This document shows, piece by piece, positions 17,006-26,919 of a stretch of DNA of 51,540 bases (positions within the stretch are counted from its first letter, which is position 1; the number at the start of each line of letters is the position of its first letter). The stretch lies in the NCBI GenBank assembly GCA_016716335.1, contig JADJWN010000017.1:1-51540 (forward strand), in the 5' to 3' direction. The position numbers and the translations under genes are program-made. Origin of the DNA: Saprospiraceae bacterium. GTDB lineage: Bacteria; Bacteroidota; Bacteroidia; Chitinophagales; Saprospiraceae. The notes under the pieces are model-generated. The model worked only from the letters and a program-made list of their open reading frames with translations, searched no databases and was not told the DNA's origin.

Positions 17006-17992
17006 ATGAAGGCATTCCTATCTATACCGGTCGTGTTGGCGGCTTTTTTGCTTCTTCCTGATAATGCTGTATGCCAGAGAAGGGTCAACCCCTTTGAACT
17101 GACACCGAGACTGGATTCTCTTCAGACCGGCGAGCTCTCACCATCGTCTGATAAACTCAATGGTGAAAATACAGACAGTCTGTTTTCATCCGAATCTTAT
17201 GAAGAGTTTGATCCGGCTGACGGAAGCCCAAGAGATATCACAGACCCTAAATTCAATCCTTTTGAGGTGGACCATGTGCCTCTGCGCAAAAGCAAGCTGG
17301 CCGAACTGGAACAAAAAATAGACTTCAGTACCGCCCTGGTATCTTCCACCGCCAAATCCAATAATTTTCTGATCTGGTTTTTATTGATATCGGCGGCACT
17401 TCTTGCCATTGCTGTCAATGCCAAATCCGGTTTTATAGGTCTGATGATGCGGTCTGTGCTGAACGAAAATATGCTTAAACTTCTACATCGTGAAGAAAGT
17501 CAAAAAGTTTCTGTACATGCAGTACTTCTTTATTTGATTTTCTGTATAAACGCAGGCAGTTTTCTTTATCTGGCTGTTTCGAGATTCGGCACTGCCAAAG
17601 GGGTGCAAAGCTGGTTTATGCTATTGATGGGTGTGGTGGCCGTGTACAGTATCAAACATTTCAGTCTGAAAATTTTCGGAGAATTGTTCCAGGTAGAAAA
17701 AAGTACTTCACTGTACAGCTTTACAGTCATGCTTGTAAACCTGATCATCGGGCTTTTGTTGATTCCTGCCAACCTGTTTATCGCATTTGCACCCGAAAAG
17801 TTTTCGGATTTTATTTTTTATCTGACGCTGATTACCATTATCATATTAGTAGTATTGAGGACTATTCGGGGCTTTTTTATCGCATCGGAGTTTGTGAGCA
17901 ACAGAATATTCCAATTATTTATTTACCTTTGTGCCTTCGAAATTGCGCCTGTTATGATTTTGGTCAAAACAGCAATGAAAATGGTGTATTAA
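17006..17992 (+). CDS. DUF4271 domain-containing membrane protein
   Basis: A protein of 328 residues. It has a signal peptide (FLSIPVVLAAFLLLPDNAVC), an acidic Ser/Asp-rich extracytoplasmic stretch (about 25-100) and then about seven membrane helices beginning at SNNFLIWFLLISAALLAIAV. The layout and the motif FGTAKGVQSWFMLL match DUF4271, a Bacteroidota family of unknown function usually located before hemD, as here. The ATG at 17006 is preferred over the TTG at 16994, which lies in a promoter box. The conserved linkage to heme synthesis is suggestive but does not give a function. Confidence 0.8.
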   Translation: MKAFLSIPVVLAAFLLLPDNAVCQRRVNPFELTPRLDSLQTGELSPSSDKLNGENTDSLFSSESYEEFDPADGSPRDITDPKFNPFEVDHVPLRKSKLAELEQKIDFSTALVSSTAKSNNFLIWFLLISAALLAIAVNAKSGFIGLMMRSVLNENMLKLLHREESQKVSVHAVLLYLIFCINAGSFLYLAVSRFGTAKGVQSWFMLLMGVVAVYSIKHFSLKIFGELFQVEKSTSLYSFTVMLVNLIIGLLLIPANLFIAFAPEKFSDFIFYLTLITIIILVVLRTIRGFFIASEFVSNRIFQLFIYLCAFEIAPVMILVKTAMKMVY

Positions 17993-18022
17993 AGTAGAGA
18001 AAATTTTAACCTGATATATCGC

Positions 18023-18820
18023 ATGGCAGTCAAAGGTAATATTTCCGGCAATATTTCACAAACTTATGTAGAAAAATATAATCCGGTTAAATCGCTCCTG
18101 ATATCACAGCCCAAACCCGTGGACAAATCGCCATACTATGAGCTGGAGCAAAAGTACAATCTCAAGATAGACTGGAGGCCTTTCATCAAGGTGGAGCCCG
18201 TATCCGAAAAGGAGTTCAGAAAAAACAGGATAAACCTTGGAGACTATTCCTGTGTGATATTTTCATCCAAAAATGCGGTGGATAATTTCTTCCGGTTATG
18301 TGAAGAAACCAGGGTAAAAGTATCTCAGGATACCCGTTACTTCTGTCTGACCGAAGCCATAGCCAATTATCTGCAGAAATTTATCCTTTACAGAAAAAGA
18401 AAAGTCTTTGTAGGCAAGAGGGTAGCGGAAGATCTGGCCCCGTATTTCAATAAGTATAAAAACGAAAAGTTTCTGCTTCCATGTTCCAACGTAGGCTCCA
18501 GCGAAATCGTAGCCTATCTGGATAAGCTGAAACTCAATCATACTGATGTCATAATGTACAAGACCGTATCGGACGATCTGTCTGACCTGAGTGATGTATA
18601 TTATGATGTGCTGGCATTTTTCAGCCCTCAGGGTATCGAATCCCTGTTTGAAAACTTTCCCGATTTTCAGCAGAATAATACCCGAATTGCCGTATTTGGC
18701 AATACTACCTGCAAAGCCGCAGAAGATAAAGGTCTTTACGTAAATATCAAAGCGCCCACTCCTGAGGCTCCGTCTATGACCAAGGCCCTTGAAAACTACA
18801 TTGCAATAGCTAATAAATAA
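18023..18820 (+). CDS. hemD: Uroporphyrinogen-III synthase
   Basis: A protein of 265 residues of the HemD type, which closes hydroxymethylbilane to uroporphyrinogen III in heme synthesis. Family features are VKSLLISQPKP at the start of the first lobe, YSCVIFSSKNAVDNFF, RYFCLTEAIANYL in the hinge, LLPCSNVGSSEIV opening the second lobe, and AFFSPQGIESLFENF and RIAVFGNTTCKAAED near the end. HemD is poorly conserved in sequence; these motifs and the DUF4271 neighbour make the call good. It starts 31 bases after the DUF4271 stop. Confidence 0.85.
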   Translation: MAVKGNISGNISQTYVEKYNPVKSLLISQPKPVDKSPYYELEQKYNLKIDWRPFIKVEPVSEKEFRKNRINLGDYSCVIFSSKNAVDNFFRLCEETRVKVSQDTRYFCLTEAIANYLQKFILYRKRKVFVGKRVAEDLAPYFNKYKNEKFLLPCSNVGSSEIVAYLDKLKLNHTDVIMYKTVSDDLSDLSDVYYDVLAFFSPQGIESLFENFPDFQQNNTRIAVFGNTTCKAAEDKGLYVNIKAPTPEAPSMTKALENYIAIANK

Positions 18821-18852
18821 GGCAGAACAGTCCTTTACAAAGCGTTTTCTTT

Positions 18853-19485
18853 ATGTCCGCAGACTTTAGTTTTATTCACAAAATAGAACAAAAGCTTGCC
18901 GGAGTATTACCCGGATGGGAGGCACAACTTAAAATGTCTCCTCCGTATCATGAATCCTACCGCACACTCACCCCGGATCATAAGACCGCATGTGTAATGC
19001 TGCTGCTCTTTCCCAAAAACGGAGATTGGTATATATCACTTATAGAAAGAAGCAGTCATCATCCTGACGATAAACATGCAGGGCAAATCAGTTTTCCGGG
19101 AGGTAAGCTGGATGAAACAGACCCGTCCCTGGCAGCTTGTGCCATTCGCGAAACTTTTGAAGAAATAGGCGTTGCACAGCAGTCCATTCATATTCTGGGG
19201 CAATTAAGCCCTTTATTTGTCTTTGTAAGCAATTTTCTGGTTCATCCCTTTGTGGGTTATTGCCGGGAATACCCGAAGTTCAGCATCCATACGGATGAAG
19301 TACAGACACTGATAGAAATGCCTGTGTGGCATTTTACAGACGATGGTGCCAAATCTGTCACGGACATCAGGGTAAGAAATGTCGTATTGCAGAACGTACC
19401 TTACTATAAAGTACATGACAAAATGCTTTGGGGTGCCACAGCAATGATCATGAGTGAATGGGAACATATCCTGAGGCTTTCGTAA
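18853..19485 (+). CDS. NUDIX hydrolase, CoA pyrophosphatase-like
   Basis: A protein of 210 residues. The Nudix box is complete: GGKLDETDPSLAACAIRETF then EEIGV, with the REx2EE metal site. Just before it, HHPDDKHAGQISFPGGK is the extra signature of the NudL/CoA pyrophosphatase group, which cleaves CoA to 3',5'-ADP and phosphopantetheine. The substrate is inferred from this motif only. It follows hemD by 32 bases and may share its transcript. Confidence 0.83.
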   Translation: MSADFSFIHKIEQKLAGVLPGWEAQLKMSPPYHESYRTLTPDHKTACVMLLLFPKNGDWYISLIERSSHHPDDKHAGQISFPGGKLDETDPSLAACAIRETFEEIGVAQQSIHILGQLSPLFVFVSNFLVHPFVGYCREYPKFSIHTDEVQTLIEMPVWHFTDDGAKSVTDIRVRNVVLQNVPYYKVHDKMLWGATAMIMSEWEHILRLS

Positions 19486-19689
19486 GATCTGTGAAAGAAG
19501 TGTTTATTATGATCTGAAATCTGTGTATCCGCTAATTTTTTTTCCGGAATTGCGGCCTTTATATTTTGTTTTCAAATAATCTCTCTGACTTCTTATTTTT
19601 ACCCTTAAAAACTGTTTCTTGCTGTAAATCCCGCTACTACCAAAGTCTGAAAAACTGAACCGACATTACAGGAAATCAAAGATGTCCCC

Positions 19690-21261
19690 ATGAAAACATG
19701 GTTTGAAAATGACCCGGACAGATTTGACCGCTTTTCCGTACGTTTTGACGATATCCTGCTTGACTATTCGAAAAACAGAATTGAGGAGCGCACCTTAAAG
19801 TTGCTGTTTGGTCTCGCCAAAGCATGTGGCCTGAAAGAAGCCATAAAAGCTATGTTTGAAGGTGAAAAAATCAACCGTACCGAAAACAGGGCAGTTTTGC
19901 ATACAGCCTTGCGCAATCTCTCCGGCAAGGCTGTAGTCGTGGACGGAAAAGATGTAATGCCGGATATCAAAGCTGTATTGCTCCAGATGAAAAACTTCAG
20001 TGATCAGGTCATTTCAGGTAAATGGAAAGGATATACCGGCAAGCCCATTACCGATATAGTCAATATCGGCATTGGCGGATCTGATCTCGGTCCGGTGATG
20101 GTCTGCGAAGCCCTGAAGCCGTATAAAAACCATCTGAATGTCCATTTTGTATCCAATGTAGATGGTACACATATCGCAGAGGTGCTGAAGAAAATCCGCT
20201 TTGAGACCACTCTTTTTCTGATTGCTTCCAAAACTTTTACCACACAGGAAACCATGGCCAATGCCTTCACTGCCAGACAATTCTTTCTGGAAGAAGCGAA
20301 AAATGAGGATTATATAAAACAGCATTTTGTCGCCTTATCCACCAATGCACGGGCTGTACAGGAATTTGGCATTGATCCTGCCAATATGTTTGAATTCTGG
20401 GATTGGGTGGGAGGCCGCTATTCACTCACTTCCGCGATTGGTCTATCCATCGTGTTATCTGTGGGATTTGACAATTTCAAAAAGCTCCTGAAAGGTTTCT
20501 ACCGGATGGACAGACACTTCAGGACTGCCCCGTTCGACAAAAATCTGCCTGTAATTCTGGGGCTCATAGGCATTTGGTATGTCAATTTTTTCAATGCTGA
20601 AACCGAAGCCATCCTGCCGTATGATCAATATATGTACAGATTTGCAGCATACTTCCAGCAGGGCAATATGGAAAGCAACGGCAAGTCTGTGGACAGAAAC
20701 GGAAATAAAGTCACCTACCAGACCGGACCTGTCATATGGGGAGAGCCGGGCACCAACGGACAGCATGCCTTCTATCAGCTCATTCATCAGGGCACCCGTA
20801 TGATACCCTGCGATTTTATTGCCCCCGCTGTAAGTCACAATCCCTTAGGCAATCATCACAATCTCCTGTTGTCCAATTTTTTTGCCCAGACCAGAGCTTT
20901 GATGCTGGGAAAAACCCGGGAAGAGGTGATTGCTGAATTTGAGAAATCCGGAAAAAAGGTTGACGAATACAAATCTCTGATTCCCTATAAGGTATTTGAA
21001 GGCAACCGACCCACCAATTCCATTCTTTTCGAAAAGCTGGACCCGGAAACTCTCGGAAAACTGATTGCACTGTATGAACACAAAATATTTGTACAGGGTA
21101 TAATCTGGAATATATACAGCTTTGACCAGTGGGGTGTGGAACTCGGAAAACAATTGGCCAATCAGATACTGCCTGAAATGGAAAATGCTGAGACAGTAAA
21201 GGTTTTTGACTCTTCCACCAACGGCCTGATCAATTATTTCAAGTCGCTGCGAAATCTGTGA
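19690..21261 (+). CDS. pgi: Glucose-6-phosphate isomerase
   Basis: A glycolytic enzyme of 523 residues that interconverts glucose 6-phosphate and fructose 6-phosphate. The sugar-phosphate site is seen in NIGIGGSDLGPVMV and SKTFTTQETM. Both family signatures are present (VGGRYSLTSAIGLSI and FDQWGVELGKQLAN), as are the catalytic Glu in GNMESNGKSV and the His in PFAQTRALM-adjacent NPLGNHHNLLLSN. Length is typical of the long bacterial form. A 204-base gap with no clear consensus promoter separates it from the Nudix gene. Confidence 0.96.
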   Translation: MKTWFENDPDRFDRFSVRFDDILLDYSKNRIEERTLKLLFGLAKACGLKEAIKAMFEGEKINRTENRAVLHTALRNLSGKAVVVDGKDVMPDIKAVLLQMKNFSDQVISGKWKGYTGKPITDIVNIGIGGSDLGPVMVCEALKPYKNHLNVHFVSNVDGTHIAEVLKKIRFETTLFLIASKTFTTQETMANAFTARQFFLEEAKNEDYIKQHFVALSTNARAVQEFGIDPANMFEFWDWVGGRYSLTSAIGLSIVLSVGFDNFKKLLKGFYRMDRHFRTAPFDKNLPVILGLIGIWYVNFFNAETEAILPYDQYMYRFAAYFQQGNMESNGKSVDRNGNKVTYQTGPVIWGEPGTNGQHAFYQLIHQGTRMIPCDFIAPAVSHNPLGNHHNLLLSNFFAQTRALMLGKTREEVIAEFEKSGKKVDEYKSLIPYKVFEGNRPTNSILFEKLDPETLGKLIALYEHKIFVQGIIWNIYSFDQWGVELGKQLANQILPEMENAETVKVFDSSTNGLINYFKSLRNL

Positions 21262-21278
21262 CTTATTGTTATAAAAGT

Positions 21279-24200
21279 TTAATTCCTTCTTTTATCGAGG
21301 AGAGTGACATTGCCTGAAAAATCCAGCACCCTGTTATCCGCAAACAATACTCTGGCGTGATATACATATACGCCAATATCTAATGCTCTGTTTTTGTAGG
21401 TGCCATCCCAGCCGTCACTCCCTGCCGGATCGGGTATATAATTTTCCTTAAGGAATACCCTGTTGCCCCACCGGTCATAGACTGAAAACGAGATAACCTC
21501 CGTAACTCCGGGGCCAATGACTACCTGAAAGAAGTCGTTTTCACCATCCCCGTTGGGCGAAAACACATTGGCAAAATATACATTACGGGTATCCTTGACA
21601 CGTACCTCTATATCATCCCTGCCTGTACAGCCATTCATATCTACTACCTGTATGGTATATGTAGTGGTAAATGGCGGGGAAACCTCTATGACCTGACAGT
21701 CCTGAGTAAGGCAGTTCAGATCAGCAACCGGTGACCAGAATATACTGTCCACGCCGGCCGGAGCAAAAATTGAGGCATTGATTACTGAAGAGGTAGTGCC
21801 CAGTTGTATCTCGATGTCTTCTCCCAGATCCACAGCTACCGGTAAAGGCTGGCCGATAGTAATCATGGTATCTATATTACAGCCTGCCGAATCAATGATA
21901 TTTATCAGATATGGCCCTGCAAAAACCGTGATACATGAGTCAATGGGATGCCTGGGTCCCTGATTGATCTGGAAGGTATATCTGTTGCCGGTACCACCGG
22001 TCACGGATTCTATGCCTATACAGGTGGTACCACCGAAGCACCGGGGTTCCTGAGGCGTACGCACTCTACCTATCAATGGGGGTGGCGCATTCAGTCGGTA
22101 ACAGAAGGTATCCTGACAGCCTTTGGCATCTGTAACTGTAACACAGTAGTTGCCGGCTGACAGGTTGGAAGCCACCGGACCATTGGCTGTGATGCCATTA
22201 TCCCAGTTGAAAGTCCTTTGACCGGAATTACCTCCATTTACTGACACTGCGATCTGGCCTTCAGTCTGGTTTTTGCAGCTTAGTTCTACGGTTTGCAGTG
22301 TATTGAGAAACAATTCCAGCGGTGAAGGTTCTGTAATCACTATGGAATCTCTGACCAGGCAATTGCGGCTGTCTGTGATTTCCACCACATAAGTGCCGGC
22401 AGTGAGATTATTGATTTCGTTTCCGTTACGATCATTGAGCGACTTCCACACATAGTTGTATCCACCGCCTGATCCACCCATTGCTCTGATCAATATATAA
22501 CCGTCATTTCCTCCGGAACAGGTGACCGGTCTGGTTTCTGTATTGGTGAGATCCACTACTATTTTCGGTGCATTGGGCACATCAAAAAACAGAGTGTCTG
22601 ATACGCAGTTGCCTTCAATCCTTATGACCCACTGTCTTCCCGGTGGCAGACTCCCTGTAAAAAATGCCGTAACACCTGAAGACCACAAATAATCCGGATA
22701 TAAATCCGGCATAAAAGCCCTTCCGGAAGCTTCATTATGGCAGGATGTGCCCATTACTTCCGGAGGTGAAATGGCGACTTTTGCCGGCTGGTTGAGGGTA
22801 AAGGTGCTGTCTTTCTGACAATTGTTGGCATCTGTGACTCTGAGTATATAATTGCCTGCACCCACCGGTGCCAGTACAGACTGGGTACCCAATACAGCGT
22901 TATTGCCCTCTCTTCTCCACTCGTAGCGCAACATTCCGGTACCTCCGTTGACATTAGCCCCTACGCTGCCGTTGGTCAGACCAAAACAGGTGGGTTGTGT
23001 AGGAACAAAATTGATATTGATGGCCGGGACATTATTGAGCACTACAGAGTCCCTGTTGGCACATCCTACCGCATCCTCCACGCTCACATAATATTTGCCC
23101 GGGGGAAGAAAATTAATACTCTGGGTGATGGCTATCTGCTGACCCTGCTCATTGGTCCATCTGATATTGAAAGGACCGTTGCTGCTGTTGATATCTACTG
23201 TGACTGTGCCTTGATTCTGGTTGTGGCAAAGGATGGGATTGACCACTCTTGGCGCAATATTAAGCGTACCTCCCTGGGTTAAAGTAAAGCTCAAACTGTC
23301 TCTGCATCCTTTGCCATCGGTCACGGTGACCCTGTACATGCCTCCCGCAAGATTAGTCATTGATGATGCGTTGGTGCTTGTGTGAGACCAGTTATAATTA
23401 TACGGAGTGGTACCACCCGACACACTCAAACTTATTGAGCCGGTAGGTGAACAGTTGGGCTGCACCACGCTGGGGGTCACCGTAAGGCGTGGTGGCTCGT
23501 TAATAGAGAAAGACCCGTTGACTCTGCAACCATCAATGTCTCTTGCCTCAATGGTATAGTTGCCTGGGCCTACAGGCGGAATGGTAAAAGTATTACCGGG
23601 CTGGGCATAGGTGTTGCCCTGAAAAATAAAATTGTAATTGTTGGGAGGATTCACCACAAAGGTGGCTTCTCCGTTGGCCTGGCCAAAACACGTCACATCT
23701 TTGACTTCCGTGGTTTGCATGACCAGAGTCCTTTCATAAGGAATGACAATGGGCTCAAAAATTGCATTACAGAGTAAGGCATCAAATACCCTGATATTCA
23801 GCGGGCCGGCTGCACGGTTATTCAATGTAAATCCCGGCAGAAAATTAAAAGGACTGCCATTGTTTATAGAATAGCTGTACTGACCCAACGCATTGGGTGT
23901 GCCTCCTACCGGCAGCAATCTCACCCTTCCGTTGGCTACTTCCGGACAACTTGCCGGAGTAATCTGCACTGTTAATTTAAGCGTGTCCACAGAAAGATTG
24001 AAAGTCCTCTCCAGCGAACATCCGTTGCGGTCTGTAATCGTCACGGAATATTCTCCTATAGTAAGATTGGTGAGATTGATATTGTCAGAAGTTACACCGC
24101 TGGTAAAATTGGACCAGGTGAAGGTGTAAGGACTGATTCCACCATCAATATTGTTGATTCTTATTCTGCCGTTATTGCGGTCAAAACAGGTGGGGTTGGT

Positions 24201-25046
24201 TACTATCGGGTTGTCAAATGTAATGGGTATCTGATCCAGAATGGTAATTGGCCCCAGTGTATAAGTAGCTCCGGTGGCATCTGTAAAGACTATGTTGTAC
24301 ACCCCTTGTGGGATAGGGTCTATTCTGACTCTCTGAGCATCCGACAGACCGGCTCCGGTATAGAGGCCGCCATTCACAGAGTAAGCATAAGGAGGTGTGC
24401 CTCCGGTGGCATAAAAGGTCAGATTGGCGGGAGTGGCAAAGGTAACGCCATCTTCATCGCACTTGCTGTAAAAAGCGATCAGGCCATTATGCACGATAGT
24501 TACGGTACCTGCATTTACCTGTATGGTTTCGGTACACACAGTATTGGTACCCGTCGTGGCCTGACAGATTTCTATATCGGTGATAAATCCGTTGAAAAAT
24601 ACCGGTGATACATTGCCCGGATTACCGATGATGTCAAAGCATATGGTAAAAAGATTGGAACCATTCGGGATGGTAGTCGGGTCATCAAACCATACAATGG
24701 ATATATACCCGTTTTCTTTATTGTTGCAGTTGAAAAAATTACCTGAAATTTTGGGTGCCAATGCTGAACCGCTCAGATCCGGCGGACATACTGGAACAAT
24801 CAGTGTGGAATTGTAGGAAATATTGAGCTGAAAAGACTCTACGTTGGTAAAATTATCTACGGTAATATCAATGCAAACTCTGTCTCCTGTATCGCCCGTC
24901 GCACTGCTGATATTGAACACAAGCGGCGGATAGGGGTTTTGACCATTCATCGCCTGAACCAGCAGGTTTTGAAAAATCAGAATTATGAAAAATACTTTTG
25001 TAAATGTTTTTTTTGGCATCCGGATCGTCATTAATCTGTTTTCCAT
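21279..25046 (-). CDS. Large surface protein: cohesin-like domain, about eleven SprB-like repeats and gliding-motility-type C-terminus
   Basis: A secreted protein of 1255 residues with a signal peptide (KVFFIILIFQNLLVQAMNG). Residues of about 40-165 (FNISSATGDTGDRVCIDITV) look like a cohesin-type beta-sandwich. Then come about eleven imperfect repeats of roughly 80-90 residues with the pattern PxC-x4-NGxIxxxxxGGxxPYxYxW...TVTDxxGC (for example NPTCFDRNNGRIRI, QPNCSPTGSISLSV), as in SprB of gliding bacteria. The last 90 residues (NVFSPNGDGENDFFQV, FSVYDRWGNRVF, GVYVYHARV) are a CHU_C or type B sorting domain for T9SS export. Likely a cell-surface adhesin; the ligand is unknown. Start codons at 25031 and 25019 are also possible. 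Confidence 0.9.
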   Translation of the reverse strand: MENRLMTIRMPKKTFTKVFFIILIFQNLLVQAMNGQNPYPPLVFNISSATGDTGDRVCIDITVDNFTNVESFQLNISYNSTLIVPVCPPDLSGSALAPKISGNFFNCNNKENGYISIVWFDDPTTIPNGSNLFTICFDIIGNPGNVSPVFFNGFITDIEICQATTGTNTVCTETIQVNAGTVTIVHNGLIAFYSKCDEDGVTFATPANLTFYATGGTPPYAYSVNGGLYTGAGLSDAQRVRIDPIPQGVYNIVFTDATGATYTLGPITILDQIPITFDNPIVTNPTCFDRNNGRIRINNIDGGISPYTFTWSNFTSGVTSDNINLTNLTIGEYSVTITDRNGCSLERTFNLSVDTLKLTVQITPASCPEVANGRVRLLPVGGTPNALGQYSYSINNGSPFNFLPGFTLNNRAAGPLNIRVFDALLCNAIFEPIVIPYERTLVMQTTEVKDVTCFGQANGEATFVVNPPNNYNFIFQGNTYAQPGNTFTIPPVGPGNYTIEARDIDGCRVNGSFSINEPPRLTVTPSVVQPNCSPTGSISLSVSGGTTPYNYNWSHTSTNASSMTNLAGGMYRVTVTDGKGCRDSLSFTLTQGGTLNIAPRVVNPILCHNQNQGTVTVDINSSNGPFNIRWTNEQGQQIAITQSINFLPPGKYYVSVEDAVGCANRDSVVLNNVPAININFVPTQPTCFGLTNGSVGANVNGGTGMLRYEWRREGNNAVLGTQSVLAPVGAGNYILRVTDANNCQKDSTFTLNQPAKVAISPPEVMGTSCHNEASGRAFMPDLYPDYLWSSGVTAFFTGSLPPGRQWVIRIEGNCVSDTLFFDVPNAPKIVVDLTNTETRPVTCSGGNDGYILIRAMGGSGGGYNYVWKSLNDRNGNEINNLTAGTYVVEITDSRNCLVRDSIVITEPSPLELFLNTLQTVELSCKNQTEGQIAVSVNGGNSGQRTFNWDNGITANGPVASNLSAGNYCVTVTDAKGCQDTFCYRLNAPPPLIGRVRTPQEPRCFGGTTCIGIESVTGGTGNRYTFQINQGPRHPIDSCITVFAGPYLINIIDSAGCNIDTMITIGQPLPVAVDLGEDIEIQLGTTSSVINASIFAPAGVDSIFWSPVADLNCLTQDCQVIEVSPPFTTTYTIQVVDMNGCTGRDDIEVRVKDTRNVYFANVFSPNGDGENDFFQVVIGPGVTEVISFSVYDRWGNRVFLKENYIPDPAGSDGWDGTYKNRALDIGVYVYHARVLFADNRVLDFSGNVTLLDKRRN

Positions 25047-25383
25047 CGTCTTCTAATACTGGTCAGGCAAAATAGTTTACTCCAAACACAGAATATACAA
25101 AACTGTCTGTGATTTTTCAGTAAGCTGTTATTGCCCGTCAAAAAGCAATCTACAAGAATGTAATTCTTATATTTTTCGGCGCAAAGCTATTAAAATAAAA
25201 TTTAATATGAAGCCGCTCTTGGGAAAACCGACTGTTAAAGAAACGCAAAGATATGTATAATATTGCTATTTCTGGCTTGCTTTTGTAAGGTTTTAGAATT
25301 CTATTAAAATTCTAATGCCTGCAATGTTTACCGTAAATGCAGATAAAACCCTGATAGGTCGTTTATCAACATTGCCTGCTGTA
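25047..25383. other. Intergenic region with a short inverted repeat
   Basis: AT-rich 5' flank of the adhesin gene. At 25293-25315 an inverted repeat (TTAGAATT, 7-base loop, AATTCTAA) lies about 70 bases after the SRPBCC-VOC stop. It has no T tract on the minus strand, so I do not call it a terminator. No gene is visible. Confidence 0.4.
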
Positions 25384-26352
25384 TCAACTGCTTTTATTCT
25401 GATAATTTATCATCCAGTTTATGCCGAATCTGTCCTGAAAACTCCCGTAATAAGCCCCCCAGAACATATCCTGAATAGGCATTTCTACCTTTCCTCCCTC
25501 AGAGAGCTCATCAAACAAGCGTTTGGCTTCTTCTCTGGACTGCGGCTCTAAGTTTATGTGCATATTGTTGCCGTTTGTCACTTTAAATCCCATTTCCTCA
25601 GGCGCATCTGTACCCATAAGGATGTGTCCTCCCATAATAGGCAACTCTATATGAAGTACCATCTGTTTTACGGATTCTGCCATCGGAGGGTTATTGGGGT
25701 CCGCCGGCAAATCACCAAACCGCTGAATACCGTTGATAAACTCCGACCTGAAAACGGTCCTGTAAAAATTGAATGCCTCTTCGGTATTTCCGGCAAAATT
25801 CAGGTAGGTGGTTACTCTTGCCATGTTGTTGTTTCTGTTTTGTTGTCGCAGTTTAAATTGTGCTTCAATGTAGCGGTCCAGATTCTCAAGCCCTGCCGTA
25901 AAACCTTCCTTAAATCCCATTTTGATTATAGTCTCAAGGTCTGAAAGGCTGTTGAAAGTCAGCAAAATATTGACCACAGTGCTTTGCCCGTAGTCCGAGA
26001 AATCGTTTTCCCATCGGTTGCGTGGTAGTGTAGTGTCCGGTTTGCCTTCTTCATCACAGAATCCATCCTCGGCAGTAAAATGCTCATGAGCACGGATGGT
26101 CAGATAGTCTGCCCTTGACCAGTGTTTTTCGCCATTTGGTCCCACCATAGCATAGTGCCAGTAGCCTCCCTCGCTGAAGTCCATAAATTTAGTTTCTGTC
26201 CTCCAGGGAGCCGGACCCCACCACTGATCAAGGATCTCTGCCTGCGTCCATGCCGCCCATACCATGTCTCTGGGTGCATTAAATGATCTCTCCACCCTGA
26301 TTTGCTGATTTTCTCTGTCCACTTTAAAGTTAAATAATACGGCTTGATTCAT
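25384..26352 (-). CDS. SRPBCC (AHSA1-like) domain fused to a PhnB-like VOC domain
   Basis: A protein of 322 residues joining two families that are usually separate genes. Residues 1-170 are an AHSA1/SRPBCC domain (ERSFNAPRDMVWAAWTQAE, ILDQWWGPAPW). A Gln/Asn-rich linker (RQQNRNNN) leads to Met177, from which a complete VOC/PhnB protein follows (ARVTTYLNFAGNTEEAFNFY, FGINWMINYQ). An ATG at 25824 could start the VOC protein alone. Such pairs occur behind ArsR regulators in Bacteroidota. The fusion may be real, or a stop may have been lost through a small indel. The start overlaps the arsR stop by 4 bases. Confidence 0.75.
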   Translation of the reverse strand: MNQAVLFNFKVDRENQQIRVERSFNAPRDMVWAAWTQAEILDQWWGPAPWRTETKFMDFSEGGYWHYAMVGPNGEKHWSRADYLTIRAHEHFTAEDGFCDEEGKPDTTLPRNRWENDFSDYGQSTVVNILLTFNSLSDLETIIKMGFKEGFTAGLENLDRYIEAQFKLRQQNRNNNMARVTTYLNFAGNTEEAFNFYRTVFRSEFINGIQRFGDLPADPNNPPMAESVKQMVLHIELPIMGGHILMGTDAPEEMGFKVTNGNNMHINLEPQSREEAKRLFDELSEGGKVEMPIQDMFWGAYYGSFQDRFGINWMINYQNKSS

Positions 26353-26676
26353 GTTTCCTGTTTTTTTAATTGTTCCAAAATCCGGTCAAGCTGACTGAAT
26401 CTCCTTTCAAAAATCTGTTTGAACTGTTCCAGCCATTGTTGTATTTCGTTCATTTTAGGCTCGTTGATGGAGTAGAATATTTCTCGTCCCTGTTGTTTTT
26501 GAACCACCATCTCACATTCAGCCAGAATCCTGAGATGTTTGGACACTCGCCTGTCTGCTGCTGTCAAAATTTTCTGCGATAGCATTGGGGGTCATAGCCC
26601 CTGCCGCCAACAACATAATGATAGCCCTTCTTGTAGGATCTGCAATTGCCTGAAAAACATCCCGTCTGGTTTTCAT
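26349..26676 (-). pseudogene. ArsR-family transcriptional regulator, split by a frameshift
   Basis: The first frame, from ATG 26676, gives MKTRRDVFQAIADPTRRAII through ENFDSSRQA, a typical ArsR start. It then leaves homology and stops near 26518. The second frame continues with VSKHLRILAECEMV and GREIFYSIN to a stop at 26349. A single extra base near 26547 (GCGAGTG for GCGGTG) would restore a regulator of 108 residues with an intact winged helix (SRQAVSKHLRIL). It is linked to the SRPBCC-VOC gene by an ATGA overlap and probably regulates it. Either a sequence error or a true loss. Confidence 0.85.
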
Positions 26677-26919
26677 ATGTACAAAATATGCTGCTAAATC
26701 GTTGCAAATATAAGCGCAACCATTTAATTGCAAAATTTTTCGGGAATTTTTTTCTCGTCTCCCTTTGACATGCGAAGAATCATTGGACTTTGAAAATTTT
26801 TGATATCGGAATGCTCGTGTCGCTTTTTAGTAATCAGATAAGATTCAGGAAGGTTAAGCTTCGTTTTGTTTGATTAACACCCTGAATTTGCAGATATTTG
26901 CCCTGACCAAAATCAGAGT

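Noticed and set aside
21279..25046. DNA-level tandem repeat in the adhesin gene
   Set aside because: The repeats are only protein-level and diverged; no near-identical DNA units were seen.
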